Below, piece after piece: positions 46,748-56,640 of a DNA stretch of 64,000 bases (position 1 is the first letter of the stretch; each line of letters opens with the position of its first letter). The position numbers were made by a program, and so were the translations under genes. Origin of the DNA: Sphagnum compactum (Eukaryota > Bryophyta > Sphagnopsida > Sphagnales); the NCBI GenBank assembly GCA_965153455.1, contig OZ234504.1, forward strand, positions 12,313,121 through 12,377,120, in the 5' to 3' direction. A model generated the notes under the pieces. The model worked only from the letters and a program-made list of their open reading frames with translations. It searched no databases and was not told where the DNA came from.

Positions 46748-47144
46748 GGGTGCTGGTTGGCCACAGTGAGCCAGCACCCACCAGCGCACCATCCACTGGA
46801 TGTCCGTTATTACTCAGATGTGGATGAACCTCAACTGAGTTAATATTTGGTTTCATCATCTTGATAACCAATTCTGTAGGAAATAGGTCTCATATATAGG
46901 CAGATAGGTAGGAAAATAGACAACTTCTAGGTAAGTAGATGGTTTATACATAGCTAAGGGCTGTTTTTATTACCTACCTACTAACAACCTGCTTGTGGGT
47001 TGTTAGTAGGTAGGCAGAAAAAAAAAAGTAACTGAGTCAACCACCATGGTTAGCTAGGGAACTGGAACCCAACAGAAAACTGTTTCCTCATCACTTATCA
47101 TTCATCCTTCATGGTGTGCTGGTGGGTGTTGGTTCACTGTGGCC
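46748..47144. repeat. Foldback element with 34-bp inverted ends and a perfect central hairpin
   Basis: 46759-46792 and 47111-47144 are reverse complements at 31 of 34 positions (GGCCACAGTGARCCARCACC core). Near the middle, 46973-46989 and 46998-47014 form a perfect 17-bp hairpin (CCTACCTACTAACAACC) with an 8-base loop. A further 9-bp inverted repeat (GGGTGCTGG/CCAGCACCC) overlaps the left end, and a partial extra copy of the end motif is at 46560-46576. No coding frame is present. Confidence 0.6.
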
Positions 47145-47640
47145 CATCGACTGGGTCACAAAAAGCCCTGTGATAATCCTGTGTATCACCTGCACAACAG
47201 TAAAGATGATACTGGGATGGAACGTCTCCACTTGTCAAAGGCAAAAACACACATCCAAAGAAAGCTAGCAATTTGGCAAATTGAATGGCGTGGGTGCAAT
47301 TAAACTAAAACATTGAGATTCATTCTTAAATGAAATGTTTCCAATTGGCGAGTTCAGCCTTTTTGCACGAAAAGAATTTTGGTCTTGCTGAAGTGAAAGA
47401 AGGGACACAAGTCGTTAGCAGAGTGTCTGGGACCTGAAATTCTGGGAACATCTTCTGTAAAGAATTGGATAAATCGGCCTTCATGTGTGGGGGCATTCCA
47501 AAATTAAGGGCCTCTTTTTACATTAGGATGTTGTGATCAAAATTCCATTCAGTGTGTTGTGAGAGCATCTCCATTGTTCACCCACTTTGCAACACAATCA
47601 TATATATTAATTCAGTAAGTCCGTCTGTCTGTGACGGGGG
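47145..47640. other. Spacer without visible genes
   Basis: No feature beyond ordinary intergenic DNA can be supported here. Confidence 0.5.
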
Positions 47641-47732
47641 TTTTGGGGGGTGGGGGAGGGAGAGGCCGGTGAAGCAGCGGCGATGCCCAACACTACATCT
47701 GTTTGTCTGTGACAGGGCTTGGTCTGTCAGTC

Positions 47733-47970
47733 TGTCTTGGGCACGGGCGGGGACTGGGCACGGGCACAAGCACGGGCAGGACTGGGCACGGATTGGGCAT
47801 GGGACTAGGCACGGACTGGGCACGGGCACGGGCGGGGCACGGGCACGGGCGGGCTGGGCCCGGGAGAGGGGCACGGCATGGACGAACTGGGCACGGGCGG
47901 GCACGGCACAGGCACGGGACTGGGCACGGGCACGGGCGGGCTGGGCACGGACGGATTGTGTCCGAACGTC
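47733..47970. repeat. GC-rich GGGCACGGGC minisatellite
   Basis: Dense repeats of GGGCACGGGC, GGGCACGGACTGG and GGGCGGGCTGG form a GC-rich island in AT-rich surroundings. Two CTGTCTGTGAC-type motifs precede it (about 47622-47634 and 47702-47714). The long frames through it (Gly-His-Gly-Arg-type on plus, Ala-Arg-Pro-Cys-type on minus) come from the repeat and I do not call them genes. Confidence 0.75.
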
Positions 47971-47989
47971 ACGGGTACCCACTAGTACA

Positions 47990-50900
47990 TTAAATCTAGT
48001 GACTAGTTTGATGTGCAAAGTTGCTGGATTGCAATCATGGCTTCATTCATGTCCCATCCACATAGCTTTCAACCACCACTCTTGGCCCCCATCATTGTCT
48101 CTCTCACCTCTTGCACACAACCATACCTCACCTTCTTACACCTTCATGTGCCTCTAATCATTCTCTTATTGCTTTTTTCATCTTGATCATACCCATGTTT
48201 AATGCAAGCTTCCAATCACCTAGCACACCGATATAGATCATTTTGTCTTTGTTTGTGAAGTTGCAAATTTGTAGAACAATGAAACAATGGTGAGGTGAGG
48301 TTCTAGTTTGACTACAAGTTGAATTGAGGGATGCTTTTGTTCATTTATATTTTGCATTTGTTTTCACACATCTAAAAAATATTTTTCATGCATGTATTTA
48401 GTGATTGTTTCTAGGTGGTTCTTCAAAAGCATCATCATGGTGTTTACTTGGTTGTCTATGTTGAACATGGAGAGACCATGTTCAATTCCACAGTCCTTGA
48501 TGTTCCATGTGAAGGGCCAACATTCAACTTCATTCAAAAAATTTGTAACCTTTCTATCCTACGAAGCTTGAAGTATTTGTGCGCTTCTTCAAAGGGCAAT
48601 TGCATATCAAAAATCATAAACAAAGCGATCATGCTTTCCTTTTCAAGAATTGAAACTTTCTTCAACATGGTGGCAACCAAGTCTAACATTGTTGTTGTTT
48701 GAACATGAAAGACAATTTTCTTTCATTTTGCCAATTCGATTTGATTCCTTCATTGCTTTTAAACCACGTGATTGAATTGTTAGATTTGTTGGGGAGTTCT
48801 CATGAAACATTTCCACCTTCTTAGTGCTAGTTGTTTTAATTGATAGTGTGGAACAATTGCACTTTGTTAAAGTAAATTTGTATGTGATGCTTGACATTTC
48901 ACCCCAATGAAAAACTTCATGCAACAACTTATAATGTAAAAAACAATATTTAGTGTCATGTGCTTGGATTTGTAAAATTGTAAAGTTTTTTGTATTTTGT
49001 CATTAGTTGATGTTTTAGATTCTTACAAAGCTTGGACATCATTATTATTGCCAATATATTTAACAATATCGTGTTTGATAATGCCCCATTTTGATATCAA
49101 TGACTATTAATTTCCTAGCCAATGCAACTAAATAACTTTGATTATAATGTTTAATGATTTAATCCCAAAATGCATTATTTGTTTAACCATTTTTATTGAT
49201 TGAATCTTGTTAATCACGCAAAAAAGAATAGCACAAGTATGCATCTTTGTCAGGAACAAAAAAACTCCATTTATTTGTTCTTTTTGATATATTAAATTCC
49301 ATTTCTAAAACAATTGGTGATACCATCAATTCTTTTGTGAAACTCTATGTGGTGTTTGTCATCAACAAACTCACATGGCAAACCCACACTTGTTCTTAAT
49401 TGTGCAAAAAACTGATAAGCAAAAAGAGAAAATATGCCGAGGCCATAGACTCTTTTAAATCTAAAGTTATGGATGGGGTTCTAAAAATAAAACCAACAAT
49501 GATATTCATAGCTAGTTTCCATTTTGGGGGTAGTTTACCAACAATGGTGGAGATGTTTTGATCTCAATAGGCCAATGAAAGCCATTGACATGTAAGGCCA
49601 TGATTCTTCTTACGTGAACAAACACTTCCATTGGAGGATTACAATTATATTGAAATGTGTAATTAATCAATGTTAAAAACTTTGGGAACACATTTTCATG
49701 AGAAAAAAAACAAGTGTCACTTTGTGGTGAATCATAGTTTGCACACATTTACATTTGGTCAATGTTTGTTTATTGGAGTTGTTAGGTGGTTGTGTACACA
49801 AGTAGTGAAAATATAAATAATGGGAAATTGTTTTGATCATAAAATTTGTGATCATAGCTACATAAAGGAAAGATGTTTTAAGGGGCTTTGAATGTGGCAA
49901 GTTGACCTTTTATTTTGGGAATGTCCCCCACCTTCAAACATTACCCATCATAAAGCATGGCATGAATAATATCATAAACCTAAACATATGTAGATCAAAA
50001 GGTGCAAGAGGGAGAGGCTCTTCACATCTACTACTTCAAGTTGGTGTTATTTAAGATTTTATTTAGAGAAGTAAGATCCTTTCCACTTTTAAAGAATAAC
50101 TGTACAAATGTTCATTTTTTATAGGAAAGATATTTATTTTAAAAGGCGCCTTCAAATACATTAATTTTTTTTGCAAATTTTTTACAAAATATTATAAGCA
50201 ATAAAAGGAGGCACCTTATAAACCAAATACCCAGAATATGGAACCTTGGGTGTGAAAAATCATCCTTGTGTCTAGAAAATTGTCCGCATTCATTAACAAA
50301 TAGTTTCATCATGCAATGTCAAGTAAACACAAATTTGTGATGTGTTGTACAGATATGAGAAAACATCAATGACTTGTAAAATGCATGGGATTGTTTCCAT
50401 TATGGATCCTTCTTTTCAACATACTAGCTTGATTTCATTGCTTTGTTAGCCATTGTTTGGACTTTGTATAAACTTCCAAAAACTGAAGTGTATGAAATCA
50501 AATTGAAACTAAGTCTATGGACCTAGCCAAAAACTAAAGGCTAAAATCAAATTCAAGAATATTATGAAGGTCATACACATGCCAACTAGAATTATAGCTA
50601 GCTAGAATTCACATTTAAGAATCATTAAAACTATTTTGTGTTCTATGTGTGAGTGACTATAATGGAACTTTCATTTTAGTTTTGAAGCAATTAAATTTGT
50701 TGTTGATGTGTATGTTTGGTTTTAACCAACGGAAGTAGTTGTTAGCAAGGGGAGAAGGCGACTATTTCAAGATGGTTATGAAGACATAACCTACAAACAA
50801 ATCAACAACTATGTTATCCAACAATCTGTGTTGATGATATAATGGATTGAAGAGTATGAAAGGCAAAATCAATTATACTGGCATGCTGTTGAATTGTGGA

Positions 50901-51360
50901 ACTAAGGATAGAAAATCATCTCGGGGACAACATCCTGAGAAGCTGAAAGGTCGTGTTGCATGGATTCATCAAGAAGTTGTTGCAAGAAAGGAAAGTGGGT
51001 GATGTGTGTTTGAAAAATAATATGACATTGCAGGTACTACATTAATATAACTATTGATATGTAAGACATGTTAGATCAAAAAGAAATTCAAGGATATGAC
51101 CTAGTGGTCTCTATTTCATTTAATCTAGTTGCAGGACAGGGGCAGTGGTAGGGGCAGCAACAATGGTAGTGGGAACAATTGTAGTAGTAATAATGTTAGC
51201 AAGGGCAGCAACATTAAGGGCAACATTGAAACAATGTAAGGGGAGCAACTATTGCTAAATTCTTTTTTGAAAAAGCTGGCATTTATGGGTTGTTTCAATC
51301 TTAACTCAAAGTATGAGGTTTTGATTAGATTAATATCTAAGTTTTATATTTTCTTACATT
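47990..51360. other. AT-rich intergenic DNA, probably decayed transposons
   Basis: No credible gene. A 95-codon frame at 48415-48702 and several minus-strand frames of similar size have no recognisable motif. At 51130-51240 a GGCAGCAACAATGGTAGTGG-like purine-rich block (Gly/Ser/Asn-type codons) lies just upstream of the CACTA fragment and may be part of the same element. Confidence 0.4.
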
Positions 51361-51418
51361 TTTGTGGACTTGTGACATTGTAGTTGGATGCAGCTTTGTT
51401 GCACAGAGCTACATTGCA

Positions 51419-52105
51419 ATGTGGTCATATGGGCGGCATTTTCGAGTGCATCATGTTGATGAACGGCGAACCACATGTGATTCTTACATTGCTTGTCGGT
51501 TTAAAGAAGAGCCTGATGGCTCAGAGGTTGATTATGTTGGAATAATTGAGGAGATTTTGGAGGTGGATTTTAGAAGCTTCAAGACCTTACTATTAAAGGT
51601 GCAATGGTTCCGCAACACCACTCGATTGGAAGATTGCTTGTTCTGCTCAATCGACACCTCCAAAATTTTTGGGGGTGGCCACATGAGTGACCAGTCCTGC
51701 TTATTTCCAAATGAGGTTGAACAAGTCTTTTTTGCAAAAGATAGACTTAACCCCAAAAAAAGTTTTGTTTTGCAAGACAATCCAAAATGCCATATAATCT
51801 TCGACAAGCTTTTGAAAGCTCCTAAGGCATGGAGTGATGGCAGTGAAGTGGTCGGCCTTCTTGTTGGTGATCAAGCCCCCAAATCCCCACCAACCAATGA
51901 AGGACTTGAATGTGCAGAAGAAGAAGAAGATGTCAGTGATGACGCCTTAGAGGACGAGGATGAAACGGAAATAGGAGGGGCACTAACATTGAGTCGAAAT
52001 GAAATTGAAGATCTAATGTGGGATGAATGTGAAGATTCTGATGATGAAAGACTTCAAAGAACAAGGTATGTGCCTAATGTGCATTGTGGTTTTAATCGTG
52101 TTTAA
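51419..52105 (+). mobile_element. CACTA (En/Spm) transposon fragment, DUF4216-like open frame of 228 aa
   Basis: The frame is open for 228 codons from the ATG at 51419, and stays open back to 51362 without another ATG. Its opening SYGRHFRVHHVDERRTTCDS corresponds to the end of the transposase-linked region (xGYxFxTxxRDxxRxTQNSG in the family). DYVGIIEEILEVDF, LLLKVQWF and FPNEVEQVFFAKD are the DUF4216 pattern found in plant En/Spm-like TNP2 proteins. The tail (from about residue 180) is very acidic, ending in RTRYVPNVHCGFNRV. No Transposase_21 or DUF4218 segment is seen in the preceding kilobase and CACTA termini were not found. It is most likely a 3' piece of a dead element, though the frame itself has no stop. 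Confidence 0.75.
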
Positions 52106-53524
52106 AAATCAATTGTCCATTCTTTTTGTTAACTTGAATTGTTTTCTGGTTGCTCTGCCACATGGCTTTGGATACATTTTCTTGAGCAATGAAATGGTGA
52201 GGTGCAAGATGTAACTCTACACCTTGTGTGTGTTTGATATTGAAAAAGAAACACATATTGGGTTACAACCAAGCCCAGCTGAACTTCCTCGGGTTCACCA
52301 AGGATTTGGGAGCTTATTCTGGCACTGTGGCAATACTTACAATCAACAAAAATAACCATATGGGGATTCTTGAGCTTGGGCTCCATCCAAAGTCTTGTGG
52401 GCTATGGTGTGCTCTAGTTGGTTCTTAGTGGCAGAATATTAGCACCACCATATTGGTTGTTGAGCAAAAAAAAAAAAACTTGAAAGAAATTGCTCACATA
52501 TATGTTGTGTAGTAGCAATAGTAGCTACTTTTCTTTTCTTTTTTTGTTTTAAACCTTAATCCATCAACTCTGAAACTCATATTCATCATGTCTTTGATTC
52601 TCTTGTGCCTGTAGTGATCTATTGCAATTAGCCAGCTTTCTACACCGATTTGTAGTAATGGGTGGTTGTTTTTTTTGGTTTTTTGTAGCTTTTTTTCTAG
52701 GTTGAGTATGCATAGTTACATCATAACTCAGTGAAAAAAGCGTCTTTATCCAGATTTAGCCATGTGGAATTTCCCCTCCTTCATATATAGGTTGTAATTA
52801 GTACTTCAACAACATATTTAATGTTTGTTGATTAATTAATTAATTAATTATGACATTTTCATTTCAATAAATAGAATATTTTTGAACATTTAATATTTTC
52901 CTTACAAAAAAAAATTCTTTGAAAAAAAATAATTTCCAAAAATTTCAACATTTCTGAAAATTTCAAAGCTCCCAAGGTACCATGGTAATAGGGAAATGAG
53001 AATTTTCCAAAAATTGCAAAATTACCATTTGAACTTAGTGGACTTTTATTTCAAAATTAAAATTTTCCCCCAATTCAATATTAAAAAATTTAAGATATTG
53101 GAGAAGACAAGCAACAATCCCGTTACTTTGGTTCTTGACACTCCAAACAACCCAATGACTTTGAATATGATCACTACTCCATTGCCACTGAACTCGGAAC
53201 ATAAATCCAGAGAGCCTAATTTGTCGTTCTGAGGTTTCTCGACTTGGATCCGAGCGGGGATTTGAGAAACAGAAATTGATGCGATTCTTTGTAGGTCATG
53301 TCATGAGTTCGATCCAATTGCTGCTTTTCAATCTGAAGTTGTGAGGGTTTGGATTTTTTTTGGGGGTTGGCTCAAGGTGTGTGTACACATACGTGCACAT
53401 TTGCAGAGTTGTCGACGAGCATGCTGCTTGTTGCCAAACGTGGGATGTGGAGAAATTCGGAGTAAAGTGCAGCTGTGGTTTGAAATGCGGAGCTTCTGGA
53501 AGTACTAGATAAACTTTTTCCACT
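52106..53524. other. AT-rich spacer, then 5' region of the next gene
   Basis: Contains an (ATTA)n-like run at about 52829-52850 and A/T homopolymers. From about 53230 composition becomes gene-like, probably the promoter and 5' UTR of the gene at 53525. No other gene is seen. Confidence 0.45.
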
Positions 53525-54712
53525 ATGAGGTCCGGAAGCATGCTCCCTGTCGTTCTCCTGTCTCTCTTGCTGCTCCCGGTGCTGGGGTCTGTGTACCAGA
53601 TTGGCGACTCGGTTCCGTTGGCAAGAATGGAACAGTTCCATGGTGTATGTTTTCTGCTTGTTCCTTATCTTTTCTGAGTAGTGCGGTGCAGACGGATCTT
53701 ATCAAGTTTATTTTGCTTCTTCTGCTCAAACCCGTCGATAGGCGAACGAAGGCGTTAAATCCTGTTAGTGGGAGGGAAAGAAAATACAAGACAAGAACCA
53801 TAAAGATTCGCTTGCTTCTTAGTTCTGTGATTATGCCGTGCAACAAGTTGCCGCTGCGGAGGGTACCCTAAAATTTTCGAAGAAGAGGATACATGGCTTT
53901 GGTTTGCCACAAAAAGCATGCAATCTAGCCCCGCCTATAGTTGAGGAAAGTTGTTGGAAAGACAGTTTTTGTGACTGCATTTAGTGCTGGCAGCGTTTGA
54001 GCGAATTGTATTGCCGAAGTTTTGTACCGTTATAATCACGGCTAAGAATGGTGAGGTTGCACCAGAGATGGTGAATTTGTCAATGCTGATCGTCCTTAAT
54101 ATTTTGGTGGGAAGTGCAAGCAGATCTATTACAAAAATGGTGATTGCTTTTCTCAAATGGAAGAATGTTCTGTACTACTGTAATGCAGTTGACTATGACA
54201 AATTTTATGGACAAACTGATGTGTGGTTTTCTTGTATTTGTCTTTCTCTCTCATGATGGAACAGCAACGGACATCTTGGCTTCATCAGCTGGGCCGGCAT
54301 AGCCCACACTTTGGGGTTGATACTGAGGTACCTTCTTCTCTTGTTTCAGGGAATTGCAAAGAGTACAGACCCCTTTTGAATTATTGATAGTCATGGCAAA
54401 GTGTGCTGTTGGAGGATGTGAGCAGAGTTGACACACTGTGATTAGTTTTGCATCAGTAAACATATTGCATGACTGTCTTATCCTTCCTTTCAATCACGTC
54501 AACCTTATACACATTCTGTTTTATTCGCAGTAACTGGTAGTGGCCTTATCTGTACAATAGAAAATGATGTCTCATATTGGTATTTTGTTTTCTGGGAATA
54601 CAGACAAGTTTAGATTGCAGGTTAGCATTGACTTGGTTGTTCTACTATTGGCACAGGTTGTCATGCCTATCCCCAAGCCTTCAGGCTTCTCAGATGATGA
54701 TGCCTACAAAAT
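53525..54712 (+). CDS. First three exons of a conserved plant signal-peptide protein (rest not found)
   Basis: Exons: 53525-53644, 54265-54327, 54657-54712, with phases 0, 0 and 2 at their ends. Together they encode 79 residues. The first 23 or so residues are a clear secretory signal (MLPVVLLSLLLLPVLGSVYQ region). Then come IGDSVPLARMEQFHG, RTSWLHQLGRHSPHFGVDTE and VVMPIPKPSGFSDDDAYK. The order (signal, V/P-ARxxQFHG, RTxW, RHxPxFG, MPIPKP-GF-DDD-YK) is that of a plant family of membrane or endomembrane proteins of about 230 aa; I associate it, with low certainty, with the NPU-like proteins (At3g51610). The next exon should complete the Lys-Ile/Met codon, but no match appears in the remaining 9.3 kb. 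Either a very long intron follows or the copy is truncated. Confidence 0.6.
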
Positions 54713-55030
54713 GTGAGTTATTTGTACTGGTGTCTTCACCCCTCTCTTTTGATAAGGCGAGCATTGTATTTCTCTATGTATATCTGTCTTCCTGAGTTTG
54801 TGGATACAGTACTGCAATACCCTATTCCAGGACTGGAGAAAACTCTACAGTGGGTGGATGTTGTACAGGACAAATAATTGTTACTCACTGTTATTGGATG
54901 TCTGTTTCTTAAGTGCAGAACGATTTCTGGAATAATCTATAGTGGTTGATGCAAAGCTTAATTGAGGTTGTGAGCAAGGAAACCGATTTGTTCCTTATTT
55001 TTATAAAAGAAAAAATTATTCCACAAAAAA
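54713..55030. other. Possible intron or 3' remnant of the truncated gene
   Basis: Follows the GTGAGT donor of exon 3. No further exon of the family can be read here in any frame. Confidence 0.4.
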
Positions 55031-55039
55031 TGTTGAACT

Positions 55040-55750
55040 TGCTATGTGGGTATGGGTAGTGTGGGAAAAATGTGGAAAAGAATTATGTGGGGAAACTGCG
55101 GAAAACAATAACATGGGAGAAGTGGAAAAACTGTGAAAAGAATAGTGTGGAAAAAATGTGGAAAAGAGTATTGTGAGAAAAGTGTGGAAAAAATGTGGAA
55201 AACAATAACATGGGAAAACTGTGGAAGATTTGTGAAAAGAATAGTGTGGAAAAAATGTGTAAAAGAATACTGTGAATAAAGTGTGGAAAAAATGTGGAAA
55301 AGAATACTGTGAGAAAAGTGTGAAAAATATGTGGAAACCAATAACATGGGAAAATTGTGGAAAAACTGTGAAAAAAGTAGTGTTGAAAAATATGTGGAAA
55401 AGAATAGCATGGGAAAAGTGTGAAAAACAATAACACATGGGAAAAGTGTGGAAAAGCTGTGAAAATAATAGTGTGAAAAAATGTGGAAAAAATAGCAAGG
55501 GAAAGGTGTGGAAAATATCTGGAAAAAATGTGAAAAGAAATTCGTAGAAAAAATGGGGAAAAAATGAGGAAACAAAGTGTGGGGAAAATGTGAAAAACCA
55601 AAGAGTGGAAAGAATGTGAAAAATTCACGTGGAAAAATTTTGGAAAAAAATGTGGAAAAAATTGGTGTTGAAAAAACGTGGATAAATGACTTGGAGGAGG
55701 TGAAAAGCGTGGAAAAATGTCAGTGTGGAAAATTGTGTGCGTGGAAAAAT
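55040..55750. repeat. Minisatellite array of TGTGGAAAA-type units
   Basis: About 700 bp made almost entirely of variants of GTGTGGAAAAAATGTGGAAA joined by GAATAGTGTG or ACAATAACATGGG. The last motif recurs near 55106, 55203, 55339 and 55427, hinting at a higher-order unit of about 90-135 bp. On the minus strand three overlapping frames of 160-181 codons (Phe/His/Ser-rich) stay open because of the repeat and are not genes. Confidence 0.85.
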
Positions 55751-55753
55751 ATT

Positions 55754-55775
55754 ACCCTAAACCCTAAACCCTAAA
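55754..55775. repeat. Short CCCTAAA telomere-like tract
   Basis: Three perfect CCCTAAA units sit directly at the right edge of the TGTGGAAAA array, the cleanest telomere-type repeat in the window. Confidence 0.75.
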
Positions 55776-56189
55776 AATTCTTAAGTCATGCGCGTAGCAA
55801 TTAGCCTAACAAATTCTTAGGTTTGTCAAGTGGTGTGAAGATAAAGAGCTATCAATTCTTGGTTTTGTATTGGAATGCAAACTCAACATATGCCCCTTAG
55901 CTAGCACAAAAAAAGGTATGGGAGTTCAAATATAGGATATGATGAACTCATAAGCAAGAAATCAAAGGGAAGTCAATTTACACAAATAAAATAAAAATGT
56001 TTGGTGCAAATTGAAACTAAATTGATGTATGAATGAACCATTGGCAATCCAACTCACAAAACATATTAATAATTATTCAAACTTGGGAAGAATAGTCATT
56101 TTCCTCCTTATATTATATTTTGTGATTGGCAATGGGAACTACATCAAAATGGAAAAAAAAATGGAATTCCAAAATTAGAGTTTTGAAAG
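55776..56189. other. AT-rich spacer
   Basis: No gene or clear repeat is seen. Confidence 0.5.
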
Positions 56190-56640
56190 TTCTTGGTGAA
56201 TTTGCCAAGTTATGAATACTTTGCAAACTCATTACTTTCACATATAATCTTTGATTATAAGACTTTCAAAGGCAAAGTTCTAGCATTTAAAGAGACATTT
56301 TCAATGTTATATCAATTGTTCAATTGTAGGTCATAAATGACCTTTGTTTCTTACAACTTTTTGAGTTCAAAATTTTCACATACAAATTCTGATTGTGGAA
56401 TTGACAAAGTTGTAACAACTGAATAAACATTTCCAATGTTGTATTGCATTTTCAATGTAAAGGTCATTCAACTCATGTTTCTTATATCTTTGTAGGCCCA
56501 TAATTCCTACATATGAATTTTAATTATGGAGCTTTTAAAATCACATTATAACCTTTGAAGAGACATTTCCACCTTGTATTGCATGTTTAATTTAAAGGTC
56601 ATTTAATCATTGTTTTGTGAGTTTTAGTGATTGAGAGTCA
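56190..56640. repeat. Degenerate tandem array, unit about 133 bp
   Basis: An AGAGACATTT or ATAAACATTT block recurs at about 56291, 56423 and 56558 (132 and 135 bp apart). Each is followed by a TGT-AT-ATT-CAAT segment, AGGTCATWNAAC or AGGTCATTTAA, and a TCACATA or CTACATA plus GATTNTGGA segment in the same order. A partial copy precedes the first. About 3.5 copies. Confidence 0.6.

Noticed and set aside
47552-48157. 201-codon Gly/His/Arg/Ala frame and its minus-strand counterpart
   Set aside because: Encoded by the GGGCACGGGC minisatellite in overlapping frames; flanking parts are not protein-like.
55016-55628. Three long minus-strand frames rich in Phe, His and Ser
   Set aside because: All three frames are open together because the TGTGGAAAA repeat lacks stops; not a gene.
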